Positions 9,967-20,844 of a DNA stretch of 64,000 bases are shown piece after piece; position 1 is the stretch's first letter, and each line of letters starts with the position of its first letter. The DNA is from Entamoeba invadens IP1. Taxonomy: Eukaryota; Evosea; Mastigamoebida; Endamoebidae. Below the pieces are notes generated by a model. It worked only from the letters and a program-made list of their open reading frames with translations, had not been told where the DNA came from and did not search any database. The stretch spans positions 140,748-204,747 of the forward strand of contig NW_004440189.1 of NCBI RefSeq assembly GCF_000330505.1, written 5' to 3'. A program made the position numbers and the translations under genes.

Positions 9967-11096
9967 GTCATTTATTTCATTCTAGGTTTTTTTAATATAC
10001 TTTGACGCCTCCAATCTATAAATCGCATTTGTAAGTTACAATTTCTTTGTTTGATTTAATTTATATTGTATAAAAATTTTAAACAATTGTATTTTTCAAG
10101 TTCATTTATTAATTGAGGATATTATTTATTGTTTTATATCATTTCCCTGATTTGGTCGTGTATATTTGTAAATAAATAGATTTCTAATCAATTGGAAAAT
10201 ATAATAATAAACTTCAGCTATTTCTTTTTTTTAATTATATAAACGTTAATATATTTATTCTTAAATGCGCTACTATTTGTCTTTTTAAGTTTATAGTTAA
10301 TTTATTATTAAATTAACCTATATTATTATTATTTCTATTTGTTTTTATAATTATATTAAGATTTTTGTATTATTCATTTAATAACTACCATAAATGAATA
10401 GTTCTTTTCTAATATATATAATTATAAAAACATGAAAACAATTAAAAAAATCAGACATAACAACTATAATTAGATTAACCACAATTTAAAAAGAATTGTT
10501 TATTTTTTTTTGGAGTTAATCAATATTTTGTTTTTTTTGGTAAAAAAAAGTAATTATTTGCATCATTATTAGTTACAAAACAATATAAATATAATATCAT
10601 ATAGATATAATAATTTACTAATAAAATTATATATTTCAAATACCATCTAATAAACCAATAATATTTTATTTCAATGATAGCAATTTATAAAAATTAGTTA
10701 AAAAGCAGATTTGCCTTTAGAAATTTTTAAAAAAACCAGAAGTATTTGATTTATTTAGAAACACCGACTCTTACAAATATACCTGATAATACTTTTTTGA
10801 TTTTGATGTAAATAACATTAAATAATCGGGCTATTAGTAAAATAAAAAAAACAAATAGTATTTGAAAACAGTTGAATTATTAATAAAAAAAGTAAAAAGT
10901 TCTTTATTCCCACAAGTGAGTTTCGAAATATTCAATTAATTTAATTTGTTGATTGTTTAATAAAAGTTACTAAACACTTAATAAAATAATAATTTGTAAA
11001 TAACAAATTATACTGAAATAACTAAAGAAAGAGTTGAAAAAAATTGTCTGTTTTACGACTCAAAAATGCCAGGAACTTTGAAACTCATCCGATAAA
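9967..11096. other. AT-rich intergenic region
   Basis: I see no coding stretch, tRNA-like or repeated structure beyond simple AT tracts. The last 30 nt hold a GAAC motif (11073-11076) followed by GAAACTCATCC, a plausible core promoter for the START-domain gene. Confidence 0.6.
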
Positions 11097-11900
11097 ATGA
11101 CCGAATGGATGGTGAAGCTCTATGGTGACGTATACACGTTAACACACAACCAGGACTTCCCCGTCCCAAATAAAGACTTTTTCTTTGATTTCAAGAAGGT
11201 TTTGGATGATGATGAAGGATGGAATGTGTCTGAAGACAAAAACGGGACAACTGTTTTATTCAGAGATGTTTGTTTTCTTTTGTTTTTAAGTCTTACAATT
11301 TCTTGTACTTAACAAAAGGCGTCTAATGAAGAAACTCTCCAAATCAAACTTCGCTCGACTGCTTTAAAAGATATTCCCGCAGAAGTTATTCACGACGTCC
11401 TTCAAGATCCAGAATATCGTGCGACATGGGATGAGTCGATGAAAGAACAGAAGTTGGTCGAACAAATTGACGAAAACACGGAGATTGGGTATTACAGTGT
11501 TAAAATGCCACTCACCATTGCCAATCGTGATTGGGTGAATATGCGTTCGTGGTGGTTTGATGAGAAGAAGGGGATCTACATCATCACCAATCATTCCGTC
11601 GACCACCCCAAATGTGGTGAAGTGTCTGGGTTCGTACGAGCGAAAAGTTTGAAGACGGGGTATATCGTCGAAAAGACACCAGAAGGTACTAAGCTTTCAT
11701 TCTTCAGTTGGAACTCATGGAATGGATGGATTCCAAATTGGGTAGTTAACAAATGCTCGAAGTATATGATAGCTGATATCATCCAACAACTCAGAGACGC
11801 TGCAACAAAGTACCCCGAGTGGAAGAAGACTCATCATCCCGAAGAGAGATATTGGATGAAGAAAGGTGAAGTGATGGTGAAGAGCGAGAAAGAGGAATAA
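11097..11900 (+). CDS. START-domain lipid-transfer protein (two exons)
   Basis: Exon 1 is 11097-11267, exon 2 is 11319-11900. The 51-nt intron begins GTTTGTTTT and ends AAAAG, in phase 0. The 250-residue protein is almost entirely one START domain: the middle carries the family's pattern of a DIPAEVIHDVLQDPEYRATWD-like segment, shortened here, then strands ending in RDWVNMRSWW and the C-terminal helix after NGWIPNWVVNK. START domains hold a single lipid, often phosphatidylcholine or sterol, in a closed groove and move it between membranes. There is no signal peptide or membrane segment, so a soluble cytosolic carrier is likely. The ligand cannot be told from sequence. Confidence 0.85.
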
Positions 11901-11970
11901 ATTTATTTTGGCATTTTTGTGGGTTGTGAAGCGAACATTTCTATTCCATAACACTAAAAACAATAGTGGA

Positions 11971-13200
11971 TTATATGGTAAAGACAACATCACAGCACGA
12001 GTGATAGGAACGAAATATGACACCTTCAACAGCACCCTCCCCAAATATACGGCACTCATAACGCCCTACTAGTAAATGTGAAATGTCAAGTTGAACAGAT
12101 GAGTTGTTGGAAGACCACCCATTCACTACGGGGCTACTGTTAGGAATACTTTTCGATGTTGGATAGATACCTGCCCAGAACTGCTCTTTGTCGGGAACCT
12201 CAACTAAAACGCATTTCTTACCCAACGAAACAGATACGGTGAGAAGTGCTTCGATTGGTTTGCCAACAAAAACTAATGCCTCTTTCATGAAGAACCCATT
12301 TTCCCTTTTCAAAAAGAGTTTCACTGTGTATTTCCCACGAACAACGGATTCAAAGTGAATGGAACCAACATTGGTCTTGCACTCGGACTTCTTTATGAAG
12401 GCCGTGGTGGTCGTCTCGTGGGCATCAAAAAGACCAACCCAACTCCCAGACGTGAGCATACCTTCTGGAATGTAATAACACACCTCCACACTATTATTAA
12501 TCACTCGACAGTCTAATGAAGGCTCTATTCTTTCTTCATCTACAGACCCCCTTACTATTTGTAAATTGGAAAATGCGGAGTTGTCACTTGTGTAGTCTTC
12601 AATGACGTGGATCAAATCCTTTGATTTTTTACTGGGGACTTCCACAGGAACGGGGATTTTATCTGGTTGAATTTCGTCAGTCTTTTCAAGTTGTTTTTCT
12701 AAGGGAAGTTGCTGAGGAGGCAGTACTAGTGGTGCCAACTCTTTATGAAGTACCAGAACGTCGTCTTGTTTATTTTCTGTGGGTTGTTGTGTCTGTTCCT
12801 TCTCCGAATTCATTTCCTTTTTGAGTTGGATTTCGTTTTCTCTGATTTGAGAAACCGTTTTGTTCTGTTGGGTTGAGTTGATCGACTCATCCTTCTTCTC
12901 TAAGTTTGTTGGCTCACTTTTTGCACTTTGTGGAGATGGCGACTTCTTTAAATTTGAACTGATCTCATCCAAAAAGTTGTCTATGCTTTTCCCCACTTTA
13001 CTAATTGTTTCGTTGAAACTGTCAAGCACATTTTTCTTAGTGGACACCTTTGGTGGTTGTCGGTCTTTGATGTACATTAACTCGTTCACAGTTCGAAGGA
13101 CATCATACGAGTACTTCTGAAAGGTGAGCTTGATGATACTTTTGTCGATTGTTGGAAACGACTGGTTTAAGAACAATAAATTTGATTTTCTCTCTTCCAT
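11971..13200 (-). CDS. CUE-like ubiquitin-binding protein with C-terminal beta domain
   Basis: The product is 409 residues. Residues 10-42 fit a CUE/UBA-type three-helix ubiquitin-binding motif: an FP pair, then a DVLRTVNELM helix. The middle (about 50-210) is charged and low-complexity. The C-terminal 190 residues look like two beta-sandwich repeats, one with SGSWVGLFDAH, reminiscent of SKICH-type domains of autophagy and inositol-phosphatase adaptors. A ubiquitin-reading adaptor is a reasonable guess. The CUE match is moderate and the C-terminal assignment weak. It converges on the START gene with 70 nt between stops. Confidence 0.55.
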   Translation of the reverse strand: MEERKSNLLFLNQSFPTIDKSIIKLTFQKYSYDVLRTVNELMYIKDRQPPKVSTKKNVLDSFNETISKVGKSIDNFLDEISSNLKKSPSPQSAKSEPTNLEKKDESINSTQQNKTVSQIRENEIQLKKEMNSEKEQTQQPTENKQDDVLVLHKELAPLVLPPQQLPLEKQLEKTDEIQPDKIPVPVEVPSKKSKDLIHVIEDYTSDNSAFSNLQIVRGSVDEERIEPSLDCRVINNSVEVCYYIPEGMLTSGSWVGLFDAHETTTTAFIKKSECKTNVGSIHFESVVRGKYTVKLFLKRENGFFMKEALVFVGKPIEALLTVSVSLGKKCVLVEVPDKEQFWAGIYPTSKSIPNSSPVVNGWSSNNSSVQLDISHLLVGRYECRIFGEGAVEGVIFRSYHSCCDVVFTI

Positions 13201-13702
13201 CGTTGTGTTGAGTGTGGTTTATTTGTTTCATCGTCGTTTAAGACTCCACTTTGCTTGTGGTGTGGATAAAACACTGACTTTCCTTGTTCAATACATACTT
13301 GGTCAAACTAGAAAGTATTATTAATTTACTATATACATTTTCATTCGAATTGGATTTAGTCAATCAATTGTATAATTTGAATTCTTTGACTTTTTTTGCT
13401 CTGAATTATTTGAACGAGATATATAACGTTATTATAACTTTTTTTGTTATGGAATATACTCTCTGACTTTTAAATCAATCAAATTCTGATTCAAAACAAC
13501 AGAAACACAGTGAGAAGTCAAGCAAAAAAGTCGTTCAATATGACAAAACGTTTCATTGGGTATTTCAAAATCAAGGTGCGATACTGTCATATCGCAATTA
13601 AGCACTCAATTTATTCTTTTTAGAAAGGTAATCAATAAGAAGAATAAATAAACTATTAACAAATTATAAAAATAATAAATTAAAAAATTACTAAATAAGT
13701 TA
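13201..13702. other. Divergent intergenic region
   Basis: This lies between the CUE-like gene and the hAT-derived gene. It contains a small inverted repeat (GCGATA with TATCGC near 13578) and a 27-codon ORF at 13540 that I do not consider supported. Otherwise it is AT-rich. Confidence 0.5.
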
Positions 13703-15355
13703 ATGAGCTTCCAAAGTTTGTTTATCAGCACACTCGACGATTACACTCAACCACTTTCCTCTCCAATAGCAAAGGACATTCAAATGCCCTCCCTCGAACA
13801 ATTTGAGAAGTTTGACCTGCCTCAATTGAAAAACATATTTCTAGTGGAGCTACAAAAGATGTCAGAGTCGGGTGAAATTGGTCTTCCCTCGTTCAACTTT
13901 TTCATGAAGACACTGGGAGAGGACAGATGGTGTTTTCTCGTCATTAATTATGTCACATCAAGACATATTGAGGAACAACACCTTTTTGTACCTTTATGCT
14001 ACAACGCAAAGGAATCTTTGACAACCACACAAATGGAGAATTTGATTCCAAAGGTCATCACAGACTTTAAACTACCATTCTATGGCAATTCATTTGTCGG
14101 AGTTGAAGGCAATTTAGTTGATGGATTGTTTAGAGTCGACACGCAACTTCGATGCTTTGGAAAAGCATTTTTCAGACCACTTCTAACACCGCAATGCTCA
14201 TCCAAATTGTTTGGGTTTTATAAAGAGATGGTCACGTTCACGAAAAAGATCAACACCCTATTTGACAACAAAAACACCATCGAAAAGGTTTTGGGAAAAA
14301 TCCCAATTGTGATCGACCCCAAAACAGGGTTTCTCAAGAAATTTACGATGGGGAAGTGGATCCTTAATTTCTCAATTTTAGAATTTATTGTGTCACACCA
14401 AGAAGAGCTTCAAAAACGGTTGAAAACTTCACACAGTGACATATTTATCAATGTCACAAATGTATATAAAGTTATGTTGCCTGTGTTAATTTGCCTCAAA
14501 GAACTGAAAGAAGTGGACCATTTGAGTGATGTCTTATATCAAATATTTACGATGTGCAAACAAATTCGGATGCAAGAATATATCGACGACCCTTTGATTG
14601 ATGATGTGAAAACAATGTTATTAAAATTGGTAACTGTGTACGAGAGGAATGTTCTTGCAGTTCAAAACAGTTATTTTAATAAGGTCTTGTTTTTTACCCC
14701 TCGATTTAAAAACATACAGATATATGGAGAGGAAGAAAATGCGAAATTGATGAAATACTTAGAGAAAGAAAATGTGAGTAAAATGGAGTTGGACTTGTAC
14801 ATGAGCTTAAAAGTCCCAACAAAGAAGCCTGCGGAGTTTTGGAGAGCACATGTTTTAGACTTACCAAAATTGTGTGGGTTGGCAAAGAACTATTATAGTG
14901 TGAAAGCAAGGTGTCGCATCAAGAAGGATTGTATGAAAACGGTGAGTGAGATGTGTGAACGTAAAGTGCCATATGATGTCATTAAAAATATAGTTGTTGT
15001 TAGGAACAATGTGAATGTCATCCGAAACGTATTGGTTCAAAGAAAAACAGACAACGACTTCAGAAAAGTGTGTGAATTTTGCGATTCGGAAAATGAAACC
15101 CCCGTCGCAGTGGCATTACCAAACATTAAAGAAGAGTTTCTGGATACCGAATCTTCTAAACAACAATACGCCGATCCAGAACTTCAATCACCATATATGA
15201 AACCATCACAAACCTTTCCACAATTTGACTATAACAACCCATACGCTTACTCGTATTATCCACAACCAGACACAAATCCACAGTCCAGCAACCAACAAAG
15301 TGAACCACTCGCTTATCCACAACAAACAACACAACACATACAAACACCGTATTAA
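13703..15355 (+). CDS. hAT-transposase-derived protein, probably domesticated
   Basis: The product is 550 residues. The order of segments follows hAT transposases: a core in which the family's catalytic TDNASN-type site is occupied by GVEGNLVDG, then LRCFGKAF where the family has RC(F/V)AH, a helical insertion, and at about 370-440 a C-terminal dimerisation domain (EFWRAH, LPKLCGLAKNYY, then VSEMCERKVPYDVIKN and VVRNN). The usual catalytic acidic residues are not at their positions, so transposition activity is unlikely. The last 80 residues are Pro/Gln/Tyr-rich, as in transcription factors. I see no terminal inverted repeats or target-site duplications. Its stop faces that of a pogo-derived gene 203 nt away. 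The assignment rests on pattern recognition of a diverged family. Confidence 0.5.
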   Translation: MSFQSLFISTLDDYTQPLSSPIAKDIQMPSLEQFEKFDLPQLKNIFLVELQKMSESGEIGLPSFNFFMKTLGEDRWCFLVINYVTSRHIEEQHLFVPLCYNAKESLTTTQMENLIPKVITDFKLPFYGNSFVGVEGNLVDGLFRVDTQLRCFGKAFFRPLLTPQCSSKLFGFYKEMVTFTKKINTLFDNKNTIEKVLGKIPIVIDPKTGFLKKFTMGKWILNFSILEFIVSHQEELQKRLKTSHSDIFINVTNVYKVMLPVLICLKELKEVDHLSDVLYQIFTMCKQIRMQEYIDDPLIDDVKTMLLKLVTVYERNVLAVQNSYFNKVLFFTPRFKNIQIYGEEENAKLMKYLEKENVSKMELDLYMSLKVPTKKPAEFWRAHVLDLPKLCGLAKNYYSVKARCRIKKDCMKTVSEMCERKVPYDVIKNIVVVRNNVNVIRNVLVQRKTDNDFRKVCEFCDSENETPVAVALPNIKEEFLDTESSKQQYADPELQSPYMKPSQTFPQFDYNNPYAYSYYPQPDTNPQSSNQQSEPLAYPQQTTQHIQTPY

Positions 15356-15558
15356 TTCCAAGATTTTATGAATAAACATTCAGAATGGTAAGTATTGTTT
15401 GTAGTGGCTTTTGTGTGCGTGTTTACGTTATTGTGTTGTTTTAACACCAGCTAATGTATTTCAAAGATATTTAAGCAGCATCTAGTTCTAAAATAGAACC
15501 AACATTTTATAGTAAAAAAAACTATTAAAAATACCAATGACAATTGAATGGACTGAAC

Positions 15559-17265
15559 TCACATGAACGCCTCTAACTTTGCTTTGACAATGTCAAGCAA
15601 TCTCTTTTGAGCCTCTTTATCAACAATGGCGTCCAATTCGTCGATGAGAGTTTTGGTGATGTTGTTGATTTGTTTCTCCTTCTCTTTTTGGTCCTCTTCT
15701 TCCGCCTTTTTCTTCTTCTTTTCGTTTTCACTTGTGATCAAACCTGGTAGGTCGTCTGTTGTGTCTAAAAAGACGTCTTCGTTGTCAAACTCTTTGGGGA
15801 GTTTCCCAACCTCTTTTAACTTGTCGACTTTCTCTTTCAGTGTATGCTTTGACATTTCCTCCTGTGGTGAGGGCTCAGAAATTCTTGGCAACGTCCCCAT
15901 AGCTTCTGGAAGTAATGTAGATTTGGTCCATCCTGCTCGTATGCTGTCTTCAGTGATTTCGTCCCAAGTCTCTTTCATCATCTGGATGTAATCGTCGAGC
16001 CTCCCGCACACCCTGTTCCGTTTCTTTTCTTCAGTCTTTTCTTTGTCTTGGGCAATAGAAGTACTTAAAATAGATGGAACAGGTATTTCTTCGTTGAGTT
16101 GGCCTTCGGGAGTACCTTCTGTTAATGAAATCTTCACGTTTTTCTGGAGGTAATCGTCAATCATTTTGGTCTTAAAAATGGTTTTGAAAGTTGTTTTGAT
16201 ACCTTGACACATCGGTTGGAACAACCCAGTCGTCCCTTTTGGTAAGACCAGAAACGCGACATTTTCATATCCATGTAACTGAAGAACATTACACTTTAAA
16301 TTGGGTGGAAGAGGAATTGGTGTGGCCTTTTCAAGTAATTTGAGATGTGGCTCATTGTTGTCGATCAACATCAAGATCTTCTTTTTCTCTTCATTGGGGC
16401 CATTCTCGGCGCCAAAGTCCAAACAAGAGACCCACTTCCAGAGAGACGAGTAGTCCAGAAAAGTTGCTGTTCCATGGAAGTACACAATCCCATCTGTTTT
16501 ACTCGACTTGTTGCTTCCAAAGACACCTAAAATGCATTTCCCACCTGATGAGCTCCCACACAAAATCGCAGTCAACTTCTTTCTATCATCTCCAACGAGG
16601 GTTGGCTTCATCAAAGCAGAGTTTGACCAATGTTCAATATATCTTAAAGAGACATCGATTTCGTCCATACTGTAAGAGACATATCCTAACGTAGACATAT
16701 ACCCAATCGCAGACCTGATGTCGTCCAACGTTGTCGAGTACGACGCCAAATCAATTCCCGAGAATTCTCCGTTTGTCACTGTTTCCGAGAACGTCTGTGA
16801 TTTACAAAATGTTTGCACCCAAGCTTGGTTAATACTCTCTTCGGTGACTTCCAAGTACTTTTTCTGAGCATGGAAATGTGAGATAAGTTCCTTAGCAAAG
16901 ACCATTATTTGGAAGTAATGAATTGGGATATCATTCGTCAAACAGTTTTCCACATTCATGTTCAATATATTGTATAAATCAGGAAACTTCGCTTTTCTTC
17001 CTCTTTTGTGTTTTTTGAAATTATTTGCTCTCAAAGTGGCTAAAGTGGATGATGACAGTTTGAAGCCCGTTTGTTCTTTAATTTCCTTCAAAAGTTCTTT
17101 TTGTTTCAGTCCACTGTCGTTCAGTTTTTTCATTGCCTCCAAATCTTGCCCCCTGAAGGAATATCTCTTCGGCTTTTTCTCGACTTTTTCTTTCTCTGAT
17201 TTGATCTCTGATACTCTTTGTGGCATCAAAATGTCCAACCCACTGACTTCCTTATGTTCTTCCAT
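15559..17265 (-). CDS. Pogo/CENP-B-type transposase-derived protein, catalytic triad broken
   Basis: The product is 568 residues. Residues about 36-85 are a psq-type helix-turn-helix, about 88-160 a CENP-B-type DNA-binding domain, and about 195-370 a DDE_1 catalytic core. Within the core, MDE (D201) and LIDN (D302) are kept, but the third acidic residue of the family's LQPLDQG motif is Cys353 (FQPMCQG). The remainder is Lys/Glu-rich with coiled-coil character. Loss of the third Asp with an intact 568-codon frame suggests a host gene kept for DNA binding, as with CENP-B, JRK or the fission-yeast Abp1 proteins. No flanking terminal repeats were seen. Family call is strong; domestication is inferred. 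Confidence 0.8.
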   Translation of the reverse strand: MEEHKEVSGLDILMPQRVSEIKSEKEKVEKKPKRYSFRGQDLEAMKKLNDSGLKQKELLKEIKEQTGFKLSSSTLATLRANNFKKHKRGRKAKFPDLYNILNMNVENCLTNDIPIHYFQIMVFAKELISHFHAQKKYLEVTEESINQAWVQTFCKSQTFSETVTNGEFSGIDLASYSTTLDDIRSAIGYMSTLGYVSYSMDEIDVSLRYIEHWSNSALMKPTLVGDDRKKLTAILCGSSSGGKCILGVFGSNKSSKTDGIVYFHGTATFLDYSSLWKWVSCLDFGAENGPNEEKKKILMLIDNNEPHLKLLEKATPIPLPPNLKCNVLQLHGYENVAFLVLPKGTTGLFQPMCQGIKTTFKTIFKTKMIDDYLQKNVKISLTEGTPEGQLNEEIPVPSILSTSIAQDKEKTEEKKRNRVCGRLDDYIQMMKETWDEITEDSIRAGWTKSTLLPEAMGTLPRISEPSPQEEMSKHTLKEKVDKLKEVGKLPKEFDNEDVFLDTTDDLPGLITSENEKKKKKAEEEDQKEKEKQINNITKTLIDELDAIVDKEAQKRLLDIVKAKLEAFM

Positions 17266-17522
17266 CTCTTTTTTAATTTAAAGTTGTCTTTTCATTTAAC
17301 GTTTAGATAAAAAAAGTCGGTTCAATTGGTTTTATTTGTAAAAAAATATAATTCATTATAGTTTCCTATTCTTTCGAGTCTAGTTTGGTAGTGTGTTAAT
17401 TAATTCATTGTAATATAATAGGGTTTTTGCTCGCTAATTATATTTTTGTAAAAATTATAACATATAATACAGTTTATTATAACAGAATAATACAAACAAA
17501 ATCAATAGTATTCCACTGATGT

Positions 17523-20376
17523 TCAAAGATTTTGTAAAGCCTCAAAAAGTTCGTTTCTGAACTCATTGATTGACTTTGGTATTTCCTGTCTGAATTGACT
17601 CAAGTGGATGTCAACGTCCACAACCTTCCTATCAAGCTCGTTAATTTTTTCTTCCATTTGGTGGATCTTCATTGGTACATCTTCCCCAACAATGTTATTG
17701 AATTTGTACACCTTACTCCTCCGATCAATTTCATCAATCAACTCCGTCCGTAGAATTTCATAGTTTGAGGGAACCATTTCACATATGGCACACCGCGCTT
17801 TCGCAACTTCAAAGCGCAAAACACTCATGACTTTAGCCTCGGTGTCTTGGTCCAGTGGCTTTGACACTGATGGGTGTGCGGAATGTCCTAACACCTTTGA
17901 GTTTTGTCGCGAGAACCTTTTCTGTTTCATTGGCCCTTTCCGGATCGTGTCTTTTCTCGATGTCGACGAGTGTGGGGATGATACCCCCCTCATCGAATTT
18001 GTCGGAGATTGTTTTTGTACTTTATCGTAGAGAGATGTGCTGCTGAGCATTGAAACGGGTATTTTGTTCTTCTCAACAGACTTGTCCTTGTCTGTGTTTT
18101 CTGGTTCGAGTTGGCTCAAGTTAACAGAACTCTTATTTTTTGTGACAGCACTTGTAAAGACGCTATTTGACTTTGGGGCCACTTCATCAAACCCAAGCCG
18201 TTTCACACTTGTCGGACCAAGTTGCGATGTCGTCACGCTTTGTGGCCCTAACCCTTGCTTTCTTACCAATTGTGGAGAACTTGACCTTTGTGCTATCGGT
18301 CGTTCAACTATTTTGTTATCAGGCTTTGGCGAGGTAGATCGTAAGATTGGGATACTCTCCAGCCTTGGCGTATTTTCTGTGAACTTATTTGAGAGTACTG
18401 GGGATGGTTCTCGCTCTTTCTTCTTCAAAGAATTTGATGGGACAAGTGGTTGCAAACTCACTTTGTCTTTAGTCTGGTTTTCTGCTTTACTATAGTTCAA
18501 TTCAAGTGACTTCTTGAATGACCCAAATTCGCTATTACGCTCATGCATACTACGTGTGTTCCGCCTACGACTACTCATCCAACGGTCTTCAGCAGAGTCG
18601 GACCGGTGCCGCATCCCATTGAAACTCGTGCTTTTCTTCCGCCCTCTGCCAAGACTCTCAAACATGTCATCTTTTCTCATTGTTTTAATACGTGGAGTGA
18701 TACCTATGATGTCTTTAGGAACTTTCACAGATAAATTGAAACTCTTCTTGTTCTCCTTTTTGAGTGTTCTTGTCCTCGGAGAAAACTCTTCCAGTTTCGG
18801 CGAAGAGTCTCTCGACACTTCATTACTCTCAACGTTTCTTCCGGGGGTACAAACTCCTCTTGGCGACACATCCCCACTACTACTCTCACATCCATCAAAC
18901 AAAAAATCATGCAGTTTGTCATCGATCATATTCTGCACCATGTTCTCTACCACATCTTTGGTCCACTCTTTCACTAACTGTTTGTAGTTGTCCAACTCCT
19001 TCACTTTGTCTTCCATCTTCTCTTTAGTATACAACGCAAAGTTCTCTTGAAGGCTTAGAACCTTCTCGTTCAGTGCGAGAATGTCCGATTGTAGCTTTTC
19101 AATCAATCGGATTTGTTCGTTCATCACCTCAGAGTTTACGTTATAACTGTTAATAGAGTTGTCATGCCTGATTGACTCTCCTTGTTGCTTTGGATGTCTG
19201 ACGGATGAGAAACATTGTCGAATTTGTTCTGATGCTGCTCTATTTTCATCGTCTTTGTCAATGTATTTAATCGCAAATTTGTTGTCTGGGAATATTGATA
19301 TTTGGGGCATGTAGTGGTACCTTGTTTGGTAGACTGAAACACACAAATTAAGGATTGGTTGATTGTCGTCTGGAATTTGAAGGAACCGGTGTTTCTTCAA
19401 ATCTTTAATTGACGCTCTCTGGTTCGGATTTTTGACGAGACACGACGCAACAAAATTGGTGATTTCTTCGCTGTTCTCTTCTTTGTTTTTAAAAGTGGGT
19501 GGGGGGTGCTTTTTGATCAACTCGAGAATTCGCATTGTCATTAAATCTTCATACGGTGGCTTCTTCTCTCTCATCTCAATCACTGAAATCCCTAACGACC
19601 ACACATCACTCTTTGGAGTCAATTTCATCGATTTTAAAACGGCTTCGGGGGACATATAAGGGGCAGACCCATACCACTTGTCTTCACACGATTCATCCAT
19701 GTGTTTACTTATCCCAAAGTCAGTCAACTTCACTTGACAATCGTCACTAATTAATACATTTGCCGGTTTCACATCCAAATGAAGTATCCCACCCGAGTGG
19801 AGTGCTTCAAGTCCATTAACTACACCTTTGACTATACACGCAACGGTTAACNNNNNNNNNNNNNNNNNNNNNNNNNNNNNNNNNNNNNNNNNNNNNNNNN
19901 NNNNNNNNNNNNNNNNNNNNNNNNNNNNNNNNNNNNNNNNNNNNNNNNNNNCACAACTCCATGACGATCCATACAGACTCTTTGTCTCTATACGTTCCAA
20001 GGTACGACAAGATATTCGTGTGTTTCATCGTTTTAAAAGTGGCAATTTCAGTTTGTATTTGTTCCATGGAGGATCTTGCAGACTTAATAATTTTGGCTGC
20101 GGCTGTGAAATGCATATATATGTGCCTCACTTTCCAAACCTCCCCAAACCCTCCACTTCCAATTAATGAGACTTGGTCAAACACATTCTCCCCCGTCCAA
20201 TTCCCGTCGTTGTCCATAAAACTTGTTCTCTTGGTGTCAACAGCGACTATTTTTTTGTGACTACGTCTGTGCTGTGAAATGTCTCCTGACGGTTGTGTTT
20301 GTTGGGATTGAGGTGAGGAGTCGACGGGTGGTGTCGGGTTAGTCTGTGTTTTCTCGTCGTCTTTTTTGTTAGACAT
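17523..20376 (-). CDS. STE20-like protein kinase with long Ser-rich coiled-coil tail, interrupted by assembly gap
   Basis: The start is the ATG at 20376. The first 140 residues hold a low-complexity leader and the kinase N-lobe (GSGGFGEV, AAKII). A 100-N gap (19852-19951) removes the hinge and the following helix. After the gap come HLDVKPAN, DFG and an activation segment with APYMSPE, then about 600 residues of Ser/Lys-rich sequence with a coiled coil near 19000-19140. The catalytic residues visible are intact, with Leu replacing Arg in the HRD motif. The frames on either side differ by one, so the true missing length should be a multiple of three unless an intron is hidden. The closest type is MST/STE20 or NEK-like; substrate unknown. 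Confidence 0.8.
19852..19951. other. Assembly gap of 100 N inside a kinase domain
   Basis: Exactly 100 N, a conventional placeholder length. By comparison with other kinases about 20-30 residues are missing here. Confidence 0.98.
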
Positions 20377-20844
20377 TATTTGTTTTTTTCGATTTCTTTC
20401 TCTTAGTTATTCTTATCTAAAACATTTTATTCTTTGTTTAAAATTAAACTGTAATTAACTTATTACTTGATGCCTATTTTCTATTCTTTTTATTATATAT
20501 TGTATAAATCTTTTACTACTTGAAGTTCAATGATAATTTGAATCAGTTAATAATTTGTTATTATTATTTGATAGTACAGAATTTTTTGTTACAAATTTTT
20601 TTTTGATTTTCTTTTTTCTTATAATAATTTTATTAGAACACAAAATTTGTATCAAACAAAATAACACTATTTTAAAAATTTGTATTCTCTTAAAAATAAT
20701 ATTTGTATTAAAATAATACTAATAAAATAATAATTTATCTATTTAATAAATATATAAATAAATACCTAAATTTTATAACAAAGGTATTATATAAAATATA
20801 TATAGTATATTACAAAAAGAACTTGAAATAACAACGTAATGAAT
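20377..20844. other. AT-rich intergenic region
   Basis: This lies upstream of the STE20-like kinase and downstream of the lectin gene (both minus strand). Apart from AT tracts I see nothing in it. Confidence 0.6.

Noticed and set aside
13540..13623. 27-codon ORF starting MTKRFIGYF
   Set aside because: Codon-like but too short, no family match and no usual intron sites. It may deserve an RNA-seq look but I cannot support it.
15356..17522. Terminal inverted repeats around the pogo-like gene as a sign of a live element
   Set aside because: No matching inverted ends or TA duplications could be seen on either flank.
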